Shown one piece after another: positions 36,891 to 45,008 of a DNA stretch of 64,000 nt. The first letter of the stretch is position 1, and each line of letters starts with the position of its first letter. The notes beneath the pieces were generated by a model that made no database searches, had not been told where the DNA came from, and was given only the letters and a program-made list of their open reading frames with translations. The position numbers and the translations under genes were made by a program. The stretch spans positions 227,216 through 291,215 of the forward strand of contig CAMDJV010000001.1 of NCBI GenBank assembly GCA_945901085.1, given 5' to 3'. Source of the DNA: Rhodovarius crocodyli (GTDB lineage: Bacteria; Pseudomonadota; Alphaproteobacteria; Acetobacterales; Acetobacteraceae).

Positions 36891-37288
36891 CGCGGCAGGC
36901 CCAGCTTGATGAGCGCGGCCCGCAAATCCTCACACAGGTCGACGAAGCTATTCTGACGGATCGCCTCACGCGCCACCAGCACAATATCATGCCCCTGCGC
37001 AGGCTTGGCGGCAAATTCGGCCCGGGCGGCTGCACGCATGCGCCGCTTGGCCCGGTTTCGCACCACGGCATTGCCCAATTTCTTGGTGGCGGTGAAGCCC
37101 AGCCTCACCTGTCCCTCGCCATGCTGAAGGACCTGCACAAGCAAGGCACCACGGCCCTGCTTGCGGCCACGCCCCGCCACGGCCAGAAACTCCGCCCGCC
37201 GCTTGAGACGACCGAAAGCAGGACCCCCAGCGGGGCTGGATTCAGCTGGTCTGGATTCAGGGGGCAACATGGCCTCCCCGGATGACAT
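36887..37288 (-). CDS. rnpA: Ribonuclease P protein component
   Basis: 133 aa from ATG 37288; ATG 37270, six codons inside, is an alternative with a very close GGGGAGG. After a Pro/Ser-rich N-terminal extension of about 25 residues, the RnpA core begins at GRLKRRAEFLAVAGRGRKQG. It contains VRLGFTATKKLGNAVVRNRA followed by KRRMRAAARAE (the RNR RNA-binding motif). It supports RNase P RNA in tRNA 5' maturation. The start lies 2 bp after the rpmH stop, the classic arrangement. Confidence 0.95.
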   Translation of the reverse strand: MSSGEAMLPPESRPAESSPAGGPAFGRLKRRAEFLAVAGRGRKQGRGALLVQVLQHGEGQVRLGFTATKKLGNAVVRNRAKRRMRAAARAEFAAKPAQGHDIVLVAREAIRQNSFVDLCEDLRAALIKLGLPR

Positions 37289-37290
37289 GC

Positions 37291-37425
37291 TCAGGCGGTG
37301 AGCTTGGCGCGGCCCTTGGCGCGGCGATTGGCAACAACCTTGCGGCCGCCAACGGTCGCCATACGGGCGCGATAACCGTGCCGGCGCTTCCGGACGAGCT
37401 TGGATGGCTGATAGGTGCGCTTCAC
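37291..37425 (-). CDS. rpmH: 50S ribosomal protein L34
   Basis: 44 aa, found by translating the minus strand: [18 protein letters not shown] followed by [20 protein letters not shown] and a short basic tail. Start codon GTG with CAGGAG seven bases upstream (37433-37438). The length and KRTYQPS opening are diagnostic. It is the first gene of the rpmH-rnpA-yidD-yidC-engB cluster. The 65 bp upstream, after the RraA-side hairpin, must contain the promoter; no clear consensus was found. Confidence 0.97.
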   Translation of the reverse strand: MKRTYQPSKLVRKRRHGYRARMATVGGRKVVANRRAKGRAKLTA

Positions 37426-37502
37426 GGTGCAACTCCTGGATAGGCAAAAGATTATTGCCGGGCTGCGCAAGGCACCCCGGTAGGAGCGGGTGTATAGGGA
37501 TG

Positions 37503-37530
37503 GGCGGCCGGCTTCGTCAAGCTGGCCGCC
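37503..37530 (-). terminator. Hairpin terminator candidate after the RraA-like gene
   Basis: GGCGGCC (37503-37509) and GGCCGCC (37524-37530) pair perfectly, and the inner GGCTT/AAGCT extends the stem to about 12 bp with a 4-base loop. It starts 7 bp after the stop of the minus-strand catabolic operon and before rpmH. No clear T-run follows, so intrinsic termination is likely but not textbook. Confidence 0.5.
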
Positions 37531-37536
37531 GCCCTT

Positions 37537-38214
37537 TCAGTCCAGCCCGCTGCAGCCCAGCCGGCGCAGGCTGGCATCCACCCAGGCCCCGTCATGCGTG
37601 CCGGCCAGAATATTGGCCATCTGCACATTCTCAGCCGCGTGCTTGGCCTGGGTGGCCTTGAGCACCGAATCGAGTTCTCCATAAGGCACGCAGACCAGGC
37701 CATCCTCGTCACCCAGGACCAGATCGCCAGGTTCGATCACCATACCATCCAGCGCAATGGCACAATTGATCACGCCCGGGCCATCCTTATAGGGGCCACG
37801 ATGGGTGACGCCGGCGGCATAGACCGGGAAATCATGCGCCGCGATCCAACCGGCATCGCGGATGGCGCCATTGATGACGATACCCGCGACCCCCGCCTTG
37901 ATCATGGAATTGGCCATCAACTCGCCGATCAGCGCATTGGTCAGGTCACCGCCGCCATCAACGATGATCACATCCCCCGGGGCGGCGAGTTGAATGGCCT
38001 TATGGATCATCAGATTGTCACCGGGACGCGTCTTCACCGTCAGCGCCGGGCCGGCCAGGAGCGCGCCCTTATGCATCGGCCGCAGCCGGGGCCCGGCAGC
38101 GACCATGCGCGACATGCAATCGCTCACATTGGCCACCGGCAGGCTGCGAAACGCCTCCACAATGGCGGGGCTGACCGCACGGTCGCGACGATGGATGGCG
38201 AAGCCTGTTGGCAT
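37537..38214 (-). CDS. RraA family protein, probable 4-hydroxy-4-methyl-2-oxoglutarate aldolase / oxaloacetate decarboxylase type
   Basis: 225 aa. Start MPTGFAIHRRDRAVSP with GAGGAG upstream. The aldolase signature is conserved: GDNLMIHKAIQLAAPGDVIIV, GELMANSMIKAGVAGIVING, followed by AIRD (substrate Arg and metal Asp) and GDEDGLVCVP. Class II HMG/CHA aldolases of this fold end the protocatechuate 4,5- and gallate pathways by making pyruvate and oxaloacetate. RNase-inhibitor RraA proteins are shorter and lack the RD pair, so an enzyme is favoured. It is the last gene of the seven-gene operon, 26 bp after the enoyl-CoA hydratase. Confidence 0.88.
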   Translation of the reverse strand: MPTGFAIHRRDRAVSPAIVEAFRSLPVANVSDCMSRMVAAGPRLRPMHKGALLAGPALTVKTRPGDNLMIHKAIQLAAPGDVIIVDGGGDLTNALIGELMANSMIKAGVAGIVINGAIRDAGWIAAHDFPVYAAGVTHRGPYKDGPGVINCAIALDGMVIEPGDLVLGDEDGLVCVPYGELDSVLKATQAKHAAENVQMANILAGTHDGAWVDASLRRLGCSGLD

Positions 38215-38240
38215 GCTGATTCTCCTCGAATTGTAAAAAC

Positions 38241-39008
38241 TTACCGCCCCTTGAACACCGGCACACGCTTCTCGGCAAAAGCCTTCTGGGCCTCGCGCGT
38301 ATCCTCGGTGCGGGAGAGGGCAACGGTCTGGGATTGCTCGAAACGATAACCGTCGCGCAGCGGCATTTCTTCTGTCGTGGCAAAGGATTTTTTGGCGGCA
38401 CGAATGGCAAGCGGCACTTTTTGCGCGATCTCGGCGGCGATGCCTTGCGCCGTGGCCAGCAATTGCGCCCCCGGCACACAGTAACTCGCAGCATTCATCC
38501 GGTAGAGCTCCGGGCCGGTGAAGCGGCGCGCGGTGTAGATCATCAGGCGCGCATCTGAGGGGCTGAAATGCCGCAGCGTATGCCGCACGCCCCCGGCCAG
38601 GCCCACATCCACCTCGGTCATCGACAGAAACGCATCCTCGCTCACCACCAAAATGTCGCAGCACAGGGCCATGACGCAGCCCGCGCCGATGGCGGCACCA
38701 TTGACCGCGGCAATCACCGGCTTCTCGCATTCGATGATCGCATCAAAGGCGGCGCGCACCAGCCGGTTATGGGCAGGGTAGACGCCCGGCTCGGCGCTGG
38801 GCCGCTCTTTCAGATCAGCGCCGGCGGAAAACGCCCGGCCGGCGCCGGTGAGGATGATGGCGCGCACATCCTCCCGGTCATGCAATTCATCAAACAGCGC
38901 CACGCATTCATGGCGGAACTGCCGGTTCTGCGCATTCACCGGCGGGCGGGTCATGGTGATGGTGGCGACGTGGTCCACCACCTCCAGCGAAAAGCATTCC
39001 ATTGTCAT
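38241..39008 (-). CDS. Enoyl-CoA hydratase/isomerase family protein
   Basis: 255 aa. Crotonase fold: FSLEVVDHVATITMTRPPVN, oxyanion-hole element GRAFSAGADLKERPSAEP, and NGAAIGAGCVMALCCDILVV. The first catalytic Glu (as in rat ECH Glu144) is replaced by Val, while the second region MTEVDVGLAGG keeps a Glu. The C-terminus FAEKRVPVFKGR is typical. It may hydrate or isomerise a CoA ester generated with the CaiB/BaiF transferase of the same operon. The start overlaps the stop of the upstream Bug gene by 4 bp. Confidence 0.9.
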   Translation of the reverse strand: MTMECFSLEVVDHVATITMTRPPVNAQNRQFRHECVALFDELHDREDVRAIILTGAGRAFSAGADLKERPSAEPGVYPAHNRLVRAAFDAIIECEKPVIAAVNGAAIGAGCVMALCCDILVVSEDAFLSMTEVDVGLAGGVRHTLRHFSPSDARLMIYTARRFTGPELYRMNAASYCVPGAQLLATAQGIAAEIAQKVPLAIRAAKKSFATTEEMPLRDGYRFEQSQTVALSRTEDTREAQKAFAEKRVPVFKGR

Positions 39009-39955
39009 TCTGCCCTTATGTTGGCCGCGCGAATCACATCGCGCCAGCGCGTGCTTTCTGCGGCAATGGTGACCGCGAGTTCCTCCGCCGTGCCGCCTAT
39101 CGGCTCCTCGCCCAGCGCCGCCATCCGGGCGCGGAAGGCAGGGTCACCCAGCACCTGGTTGAAGCCGGCATTCAGCCGGGCAATCGTCGCGGCCGGGGTG
39201 CCGGCAGGTGCGGCGATGTAATTGAAAGGCGAGGCATCAAAGCCCGGCAGCGTCTCGGCAATCGCCGGAATGGCCGGCACCAGGGGTGAGCGTGTGGGGG
39301 TGGAAACCCCTAAGGCGCGCAGCCGCCCCTCCCGCGCATGTGGCAGGGTGATGGAGAGCGTGTCGATCGACATCTGCACATTGCCGGCAATGAGTTCCGT
39401 GGTACCGGGGCCGCTGCCGCGATAGGGCACATGCAACATATCCACCCCGGCCAGATATTTGAGCATCTCACCGGCGAGATGGCTGGAGGCACCAACGCCC
39501 GATGAGGCAAAGGCCAGCGCCCCAGGCCGCGCCCGGGCCAGCGCGATCAGCTCCGCCACATTCGCGGCCGGCACCGCAGGATGCACGCAAAGCAAATTCG
39601 GCGCCCGCTTGACGCTGACCACGGGCGCGAAATCGGCCACCGGGTCATAGGGCAGGCTGCGCATGAGATGGGGGTTGATGATCTGCGGCCCCGGCGTGCC
39701 GTAGAGCAGGGTCAGCCCATCCGGCGCGGCGCGCGCCACCATCTGCGCGCCCAGCGTGGCGCCGCCGCCGGGGCGGTTTTCCACCACCATGGTCTGGCCA
39801 AGCGCCAGACCCACCGGCTCGGCCATCATCCGCGCCGTCTGATCGGCCGAACCACCAGCGGCGAAGGGCACGATCAGCCGAATGCTGCGGCTTTGCCCCC
39901 AGCTAGGCGCGGCCAGGGCGGGGCTGGCCAGGAGGAGGCGGCGCTGCATGGGCAC
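39005..39955 (-). CDS. Tripartite tricarboxylate transporter substrate-binding protein (Bug family), copy A
   Basis: 316 aa. Short signal peptide MPMQRRLLLASPALAAPSWG, then RSIRLIVPFAAGGSADQTAR, VVENRPGGGATLGAQMVARA and MLHVPYRGSGPGTTELIAGN, all standard Bug motifs. It is an extracytoplasmic receptor, probably for a carboxylate or aromatic acid metabolised by the operon. No TctA/TctB permease is encoded here. It overlaps copy B by one base (stop/start TAATG type on the minus strand) and the enoyl-CoA hydratase by four. Confidence 0.93.
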   Translation of the reverse strand: MPMQRRLLLASPALAAPSWGQSRSIRLIVPFAAGGSADQTARMMAEPVGLALGQTMVVENRPGGGATLGAQMVARAAPDGLTLLYGTPGPQIINPHLMRSLPYDPVADFAPVVSVKRAPNLLCVHPAVPAANVAELIALARARPGALAFASSGVGASSHLAGEMLKYLAGVDMLHVPYRGSGPGTTELIAGNVQMSIDTLSITLPHAREGRLRALGVSTPTRSPLVPAIPAIAETLPGFDASPFNYIAAPAGTPAATIARLNAGFNQVLGDPAFRARMAALGEEPIGGTAEELAVTIAAESTRWRDVIRAANIRAE

Positions 39956-40902
39956 TATTCCATCCGAATCTGGCCGGCCTGCACCACCTCGGCCCAGCGG
40001 GCGGAGGAGACCCGCAGCCGGGTGGCGAAATCCTCCGGCGTGCTGCCAATGATATTGCCGCCCTGCCCGGCCAGGGCGGCGCGGGTATCGGGCTCGGCCA
40101 GCGCGGCCCGCAGCGCGGCGGCCAGGGCGCTGAGCCGGCCGGCCGGCACCCCCGCCGGGGCCAGCACGCCATAGAAGGTGTCGGAAATCACGCCCTCAAT
40201 CCCGGCCTCGGCGATGGTTGGCACATCGGGCAGGCCGGAAAAACGCGCCGCCGCGGTGATGCCCAGAGCCCGCAGCGCGCCGCCCTGCACCTGCGGCAAA
40301 AGGCCAGTCACATCGCCCAGCATCATCTGCACCCGCCCCGCCACCAGATCGGTGATGGCCGGCGCGGCGCCACGATAGGGCACATGGGTGATGGTGATGC
40401 CGGCCTTCTGGCGGAAAAGCTCCGCCGCCAGATGCAGCGAACTGCCAATACCGGCCGAAGCATAGGCGATGCTGCCCGGCGCGGCGCGCGCCATGGCCAC
40501 CAGCGCGGCCACATCGCGCGCCGGGAAAGCCGCCGGCACCGCCAGCAATTGCGGCACGGCCAGCACCTCGCTCACCGCCGCAAGGTCGCGCAGCGGGTCA
40601 TAGGGCATGCGGGGCATGATATGCGGCGCGATGACCAGCGCGCCGGTGCTGCCCAGCCCGACCGTATGGCCATCAGGCCGCGCGCGGGCCACCGCCTCCA
40701 TCCCGACCACGCCGCCAGCGCCGGAGCGATAATCCAGCACCACCGCCTGGCCGAGCGAGGCGCGCAGCGGGCGCTCCAGCAACCGGGCGATGGTATCGGC
40801 CGGCCCGCCGGGCGGGAATGGGATGATGATCCGCAGCACCGGCTCCTGCGCCAGCGCCAACCCGGGCGTGGCCAATGCCGCCAATAGGGTCCGTCGTTTC
40901 AC
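39955..40902 (-). CDS. Tripartite tricarboxylate transporter substrate-binding protein (Bug family), copy B
   Basis: 315 aa. Signal peptide MKRRTLLAALATPGLALAQE, then VLRIIIPFPPGGPADTIARL, VLDYRSGAGGVVGMEAVARA and ITHVPYRGAAPAITDLVAGR. It differs clearly from copy A, so the two are old paralogues with presumably different ligands. It overlaps the CMD gene by 4 bp and copy A by 1 bp. Two orphan receptors in one catabolic operon suggest uptake of two related acids, or one acting as a sensor, which is inference. Confidence 0.93.
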   Translation of the reverse strand: MKRRTLLAALATPGLALAQEPVLRIIIPFPPGGPADTIARLLERPLRASLGQAVVLDYRSGAGGVVGMEAVARARPDGHTVGLGSTGALVIAPHIMPRMPYDPLRDLAAVSEVLAVPQLLAVPAAFPARDVAALVAMARAAPGSIAYASAGIGSSLHLAAELFRQKAGITITHVPYRGAAPAITDLVAGRVQMMLGDVTGLLPQVQGGALRALGITAAARFSGLPDVPTIAEAGIEGVISDTFYGVLAPAGVPAGRLSALAAALRAALAEPDTRAALAGQGGNIIGSTPEDFATRLRVSSARWAEVVQAGQIRME

Positions 40903-41483
40903 GCCGCAGCCTCCGCTAGGTTGGTCAGCCCCTGGCCGGCAAGCGGCGGAGCCACACCGTCCGGCAAGGGAATATCATGGTTGTTCAAGGTGTAGGAGAC
41001 CATGGTGTAATAGCCTATCAGTGCCGTCAGATCGACCACACCACGCGTGCCCCAGCGCGCCAGCACCGCGTCATAAAGCGGCTGCGGCACAATCCCCTCA
41101 TGGTGCAAGGCACGGGTAAAGGCATAGATCTCGCCATCCGCCGCATCATCGAAGGCGGGGGGCGCGGCATGGCGAATGGCCTCAATCACTGCTTCCGGCA
41201 GCCCGGCCTCGGCGGCGGCACGGGCATGCACCCACCATTCGATCTGGCTGCCAAAACGCCGCGCGGTGATGATAATCGCCAGCTCATTCAACCGCTTGGG
41301 CAGCGCGGTGCGAAAGCGCAGCACCTCGCCCAGCGCCGACCATTTTTCCGCCAGTTCCGGATTATGGATGGCGGCGCGCAGCGGGCCGATAATAGTGCCG
41401 CGCGGCCCCGAGACCACGCCATCATGCACCCGCTGCTGCTCGGGCGATAATTCCTCCCGACCCGGCAGCGCGATGCGCGGCAT
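40899..41483 (-). CDS. Carboxymuconolactone decarboxylase (CMD) family protein
   Basis: 194 aa. CMD/AhpD fold with ELAIIITARRFGSQIEWWVH and ARAAAEAGLPEAVIEAIRHA. The CxxC of AhpD peroxidases is absent; the EWWVHAR region has the Glu/His arrangement of decarboxylase-like members. It could act on a ring-cleavage product, which fits the divergent pcaHG genes, but it is not a close copy of PcaC (too long, about 190 instead of 130 aa). It overlaps CaiB/BaiF by one base and Bug copy B by four. Confidence 0.88.
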   Translation of the reverse strand: MPRIALPGREELSPEQQRVHDGVVSGPRGTIIGPLRAAIHNPELAEKWSALGEVLRFRTALPKRLNELAIIITARRFGSQIEWWVHARAAAEAGLPEAVIEAIRHAAPPAFDDAADGEIYAFTRALHHEGIVPQPLYDAVLARWGTRGVVDLTALIGYYTMVSYTLNNHDIPLPDGVAPPLAGQGLTNLAEAAA

Positions 41484-42682
41484 CAGACCACGCCTTTCGC
41501 CGCCAGGGCCGCATGGTCGAGCCCCAGCTCGGCCAGGATTTCCGCGGTATGCTGGCCCAGTACAGGCGGGCCTTTTTCGTATTGCAGCGGCGTCTCGGTG
41601 AAATTCAGCGGGCTGACCACCGTGGGCACATCGCCCGCCACCGCATGCGGCAGCCGGCGCAGCATGTTGCGATGCTGGATCTGCGCTTCCTCAAACACCT
41701 GCGGAATGGTGTTGATGGGCGCAGCCGGCACGCCAGCAGATTCCAGTGCCGCAGTGATCTCGGCGCGGCTGAAATCGGCGAAGCGGGCGAGCAGCGCGGC
41801 CCGCATCGCATCGCCATTCTCCACCCGGGCGCGGTTGGTGGCGAAGCGCGAATCATTCGCCCATTCCGGCCGCCCCACCGCCGCCGCCATTTTTGCGAAC
41901 TGCCCGTCATTGCCCACAGCCAGCACGAAATGCCCATCGGCGCAGGGAAACACATCCTGCGGCTGCACATTCGGGTGGCGGTTGCCATGGCGTGTCGGCG
42001 TCTTGCCGCCCATCAGCCAATTCATCGATTGGTTGGACAGGAAGGCCGCCTGCACATCCAGCATGGCAAGATCAATCCTCTCACCCACACCGGTGATATT
42101 GCGCCGTTCCAGCGCCGCCAGAATGCCCACCGTGGCGTACATGCCGGTCATCATATCCACCACCGGCACGCCCACCTTTTGCGGCCCGCCGCCCGGCGCA
42201 TCATCGCGCTCGCCGGTGATGCTCATCAGGCCGCCCATGGCCTGGATGGCAAAATCATAAGCCGCCTGGCCGGCGCGCGGGCCGCTCTGGCCAAAGCCGG
42301 TAACCGAGCAATAGACCAGCCTTGGATTGATCGCCCGCAGCGAGGCAGCATCGAGGCCATAGCGCGCCAGCGCGCCCACCTTGAAATTCTCCACACAAAC
42401 ATCGGCGCTTTCCGCCAGCTTGCGGATGATGGCCTGACCCTCAGGCTTGGCCATATCCACCGTCACCGAGCGCTTGCCCCGGTTGCAGGCCAGGAAATAC
42501 CCGGCATCGCGCCCGCCCGGCAGAAAGGGCGGGCCCCAGCCGCGGGTGTCATCACCCTCGCCCGGGCGTTCGATCTTGATGACATCCGCACCCAGATCAG
42601 CCAGGATTTGCGTGCACCAGGGTGCCGCCATGACCCGGCTGAGGTCGAGCACCCGGATATGGGAGAGTGCGCCCTCAGCCAT
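41483..42682 (-). CDS. CaiB/BaiF family (class III) CoA-transferase
   Basis: 399 aa from MAEGALSHIRVLDLSRVMAA. Family motifs: APWCTQILADLGADVIKIER, GYFLACNRGKRSVTVDMAKP, VENFKVGALARYGLDAASLR, and GQAAYDFAIQAMGGLMSITG with the catalytic Asp in AYD. It transfers CoA between acids, typically activating a dicarboxylate or aromatic acid with succinyl- or formyl-CoA. It overlaps the GST gene upstream by 8 bp and CMD downstream by 1 bp. Its CoA product is a plausible substrate for the enoyl-CoA hydratase of the same operon. Confidence 0.94.
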   Translation of the reverse strand: MAEGALSHIRVLDLSRVMAAPWCTQILADLGADVIKIERPGEGDDTRGWGPPFLPGGRDAGYFLACNRGKRSVTVDMAKPEGQAIIRKLAESADVCVENFKVGALARYGLDAASLRAINPRLVYCSVTGFGQSGPRAGQAAYDFAIQAMGGLMSITGERDDAPGGGPQKVGVPVVDMMTGMYATVGILAALERRNITGVGERIDLAMLDVQAAFLSNQSMNWLMGGKTPTRHGNRHPNVQPQDVFPCADGHFVLAVGNDGQFAKMAAAVGRPEWANDSRFATNRARVENGDAMRAALLARFADFSRAEITAALESAGVPAAPINTIPQVFEEAQIQHRNMLRRLPHAVAGDVPTVVSPLNFTETPLQYEKGPPVLGQHTAEILAELGLDHAALAAKGVV

Positions 42683-43271
42683 CGACGGCCGTCGTCGCAA
42701 TCATTGAGGGGCGGGCGCTGAAAGCGGCATACCATTCGGCCAAGGCCGGACGGCCCTCGCGCCAGCCGATATGGGCGAAGCGGAAATCAAGATAGGCCAG
42801 CGCCACCGCCAGCGTGATGTCACCAATATCAGCGCGGCCGGGCGGCGGCGCACTCACATGGTTCAGCATAGCGGTGGTTTTGGTGGCAAAGGCGGCCAGA
42901 AGCCCAGCACTTTGCTGCGCCGGGGCGCGGGTGGCTTCGCTGCGATAGAGGATCAGCGCATCGAGAAAGCTATTGGCCAGGGCATGGCGCGTCAGCACCT
43001 CCCACCGCGCCGCCCCCGTGCCGAAGAGCTTACCCCCGGCCAGATCGCAGAAATATTCGCAAATTGTCAGGCTGTCATAGATCACCTGCCCATCATCCAG
43101 CACCAGGGTGGGGATCTTGTTCAGCGGGTTTTCCGCCAGCAGGGCCTCATTGATCTGCTCCATCCCCACCACGGTCCGGGTGGTGGTGATCCGATCGGCC
43201 AGACCCAGTTCATGGGCAACGATCATCACCTTGCGCACGAAGGGTGAGCGGGGGGACCAATGCAGCTTCAT
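42675..43271 (-). CDS. Glutathione S-transferase family protein
   Basis: 198 aa. Start MKLHWSPRSPFVRKVMIVAH, with GAGGAAA upstream. The N-terminal thioredoxin-like domain has SPFVRKV in place of a catalytic Tyr, the cis-Pro region ENPLNKIPTLVLDDG and the glutathione-binding YDSLTICEYFCDL. The C-terminal helical domain ends with WYAAFSARPSM. In aromatic catabolism some GSTs isomerise or dehalogenate ring-cleavage products. It is the first gene of the minus-strand operon, divergent from pcaH. Confidence 0.92.
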   Translation of the reverse strand: MKLHWSPRSPFVRKVMIVAHELGLADRITTTRTVVGMEQINEALLAENPLNKIPTLVLDDGQVIYDSLTICEYFCDLAGGKLFGTGAARWEVLTRHALANSFLDALILYRSEATRAPAQQSAGLLAAFATKTTAMLNHVSAPPPGRADIGDITLAVALAYLDFRFAHIGWREGRPALAEWYAAFSARPSMIATTAVDG

Positions 43272-43299
43272 CGCGGTTTCCTCTTTCCTTAATATGCAG

Positions 43300-43346
43300 C
43301 TTGTGGCTTTCACGCCCGCCTGTCCATGATGCTGCAAAGCCACAAG
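43300..43346. promoter_or_regulatory. Perfect 11-bp inverted repeat in the gst-pcaH divergent region
   Basis: CTTGTGGCTTT (43300-43310) and AAAGCCACAAG (43336-43346) are exact reverse complements, 25 bp apart. The right arm runs straight into the pcaH Shine-Dalgarno (aagggagg, 43344-43351). It may be an operator read by a dimeric regulator for both operons, or a leader hairpin that masks the pcaH ribosome binding site. No regulator gene lies within the cluster. Confidence 0.6.
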
Positions 43347-43356
43347 GGAGGCATGC

Positions 43357-44058
43357 ATGGCGGAGAGGTTCGACCCATGGCCGGAGGGTATCCAGCCCCA
43401 TGTGCCAATTGCCGGCTATCCCAACACCTTCTCGCATACCCCCTCGGCACCGCTGATCCACAGGCCCGCCACCCGCACCGAACGCGCCGCCCCCGCCCGG
43501 CTGTCGCAAAAGCTGCTCTGCGGTGATGACAATCTGGCGGTGATCGCGCCGGGGCGGATAGCCCAGGGCCAATTGATCCATATCTCCGGCCGGGTGCTGG
43601 ATGAGGATGGCCGCGGCGTGCCCCATGCGGTGGTCGAGCTGTGGCAGGCCAATGCCGGCGGGCGCTACCGCCACCCCATCGACACACGCGACGCCCCGCT
43701 CGACCCGGATTTTATCGGCAATGGCCGGGTGCTGACCGATGCGGCTGGGCGCTACGGCTTCTTCACCATCCGCCCCGGCGCATACCCCGTGCCGGTGCCG
43801 CAGACATGGTGGCGGCCCCCGCATGTGCATTTCTCGGTGCTCGGCCCCGCGAGCCTCTCGCGCCTGGTGACGCAAATGTATTTCCCGGGCGACCCGCTGA
43901 ACGCCCTCGACCGCATCCTGCAATCCGTGCCCGATCCCGCCGCCCGCGCTCGGCTGGTGGCGGCCATGGTGCCGCCGGTGGAGGTGGGGCTGGGCTGGCT
44001 CGCCTATCGCTTTGATATCGGCCTGCGCGGCCGCGCCGCCACGCCCGAGCTGCTGTGA
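43357..44058 (+). CDS. pcaH: Protocatechuate 3,4-dioxygenase beta subunit
   Basis: 233 aa. All four non-haem Fe(III) ligands of intradiol dioxygenases are visible: Y104 (GGRYRHPID), Y143 (RPGAYPVP), H156 and H158 (WWRPPHVHFS), with the substrate Arg in WRPPH. The DAPLDPDFIGNGRVLTDAAG block matches Pseudomonas PcaH. It cleaves protocatechuate, or possibly a related catechol such as gallate, between the hydroxyls. GGGAGG lies before the start. The stop shares one base with the pcaG start. Usual partners pcaB, pcaD and a standard pcaC are not in this window. Confidence 0.93.
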   Translation: MAERFDPWPEGIQPHVPIAGYPNTFSHTPSAPLIHRPATRTERAAPARLSQKLLCGDDNLAVIAPGRIAQGQLIHISGRVLDEDGRGVPHAVVELWQANAGGRYRHPIDTRDAPLDPDFIGNGRVLTDAAGRYGFFTIRPGAYPVPVPQTWWRPPHVHFSVLGPASLSRLVTQMYFPGDPLNALDRILQSVPDPAARARLVAAMVPPVEVGLGWLAYRFDIGLRGRAATPELL

Positions 44059-44627
44059 TGCTGCCCAGTTCCGAACACACCATCGGCCCCTTCTTCCCGC
44101 AGACCTTCTTCCGCGAGGGCGATAATGACCTGCGCCGCATCACCGCCGATGCCGCGCCCAGCACCAGGGGCGAGACCATCACCATCCATGGCGTGGTGCT
44201 CAAGGCGGATGGCGTGGCCTGCGTGAACATGGTGCTGGAAGCATGGCAGGCCGATGCCGCCGGCCGCTTCAACCACGAGGCCGACCCCGAGGCGCATCTG
44301 GCCGACCCGGATTTCCTCGGCTGGGGCCGGGCCTGGACCGATGCCGAGGGACGCTACGCCTTCACCACCCTGCTGCCCGGCGGCTATGTGGAAGGCAATC
44401 AAACCCGCGCGCCGCATATCAATCTCAGCATCATGGGGGCGGGGCTGATGCGCATCGCCCGCACCACCCTGTTCTTCCCACAGGGCGACAATGCCGCCGA
44501 CCCCATCTTCGCCCTGGTGCCGGCGCCATTGCAGGGCCGGCTGGTGGCGCAGCCCGATGGCCCGGGGCGCTACCGCTTCGACATCATCCTGCATGGTGGC
44601 GCCGAGACGCCGTTTTTTCAGGATTGA
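44058..44627 (+). CDS. pcaG: Protocatechuate 3,4-dioxygenase alpha subunit
   Basis: 189 aa from ATG 44058 (TGATG overlap with pcaH). The start MLPSSEHTIGPFFPQTFFRE is typical of PcaG. It contains VVLKADGVACVNMVLEAWQA, GRFNHEADPEAHLADPDFLG and APHINLSIMGAGLMRIARTT. As expected for the non-catalytic alpha subunit, the iron ligands are absent (GRFNH instead of GRYNH). It forms the alpha-beta protomer with PcaH. After the stop the DNA becomes A/T-rich. Confidence 0.93.
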   Translation: MLPSSEHTIGPFFPQTFFREGDNDLRRITADAAPSTRGETITIHGVVLKADGVACVNMVLEAWQADAAGRFNHEADPEAHLADPDFLGWGRAWTDAEGRYAFTTLLPGGYVEGNQTRAPHINLSIMGAGLMRIARTTLFFPQGDNAADPIFALVPAPLQGRLVAQPDGPGRYRFDIILHGGAETPFFQD

Positions 44628-45008
44628 AAACACTCACGATTTTACCTCTACATATCAATGTACTAAACAAACCAAAATGTTATAAACAATTATAAACACC
44701 AGGAGGGGTCGGGATACCGATCTAAGGGATCAATGGAAGATTACCGTATTCAGTTTTTGGATAACTCCGGATGGCGGACGTGTGTCAACTTCAGTTCCAG
44801 GAGCGATGGAGCACAGGTTCGCCGTGAGATGGAACAGGCACAGGTGTATTATCCTGGGCATCGCATCCGGTGTGTCGATTCTGAAGACCGACTGATCGAC
44901 ATGTTATAGGCAGTGGAGCATTCATAACAAATATTGGTATGACATCGTCAGAAATGCTCATATGAAACAGAGTGTAACATCGATCATACCAATCAAATCA
45001 ACTACTGG
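44628..45008. other. A/T-rich intergenic region holding one small ORF
   Basis: About 380 bp between pcaG and the alpha/beta hydrolase gene, noticeably A/T-rich at both ends (44630-44700 and 44920-45005). The only credible gene is the 58-codon ORF at 44733. No recognisable terminator, insertion-sequence end or RNA gene is visible. Confidence 0.45.
44733..44909 (+). CDS. Small conserved-looking hypothetical protein (58 aa)
   Basis: Translates as MEDYRIQFLDNSGWRTCVNF, an Arg-rich middle, then VYYPGHRIRCVDSEDRLIDM and a final Leu. The pattern resembles small uncharacterised proteins of alphaproteobacteria that carry a VRVLDNxGxWRT-like start and an RVRAVDxxGRLVD-like end; that recollection is the main support for a real gene. 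A weak AGGGA lies just upstream. It is in the A/T-rich patch between pcaG and the hydrolase, outside any operon. Function unknown. Confidence 0.5.
   Translation: MEDYRIQFLDNSGWRTCVNFSSRSDGAQVRREMEQAQVYYPGHRIRCVDSEDRLIDML

Noticed and set aside
38215..38730. N-terminal extension of the RraA-like frame
   Set aside because: Overlaps the enoyl-CoA hydratase gene in another frame. ATG 38214 has a good GAGGAG and begins the family homology.
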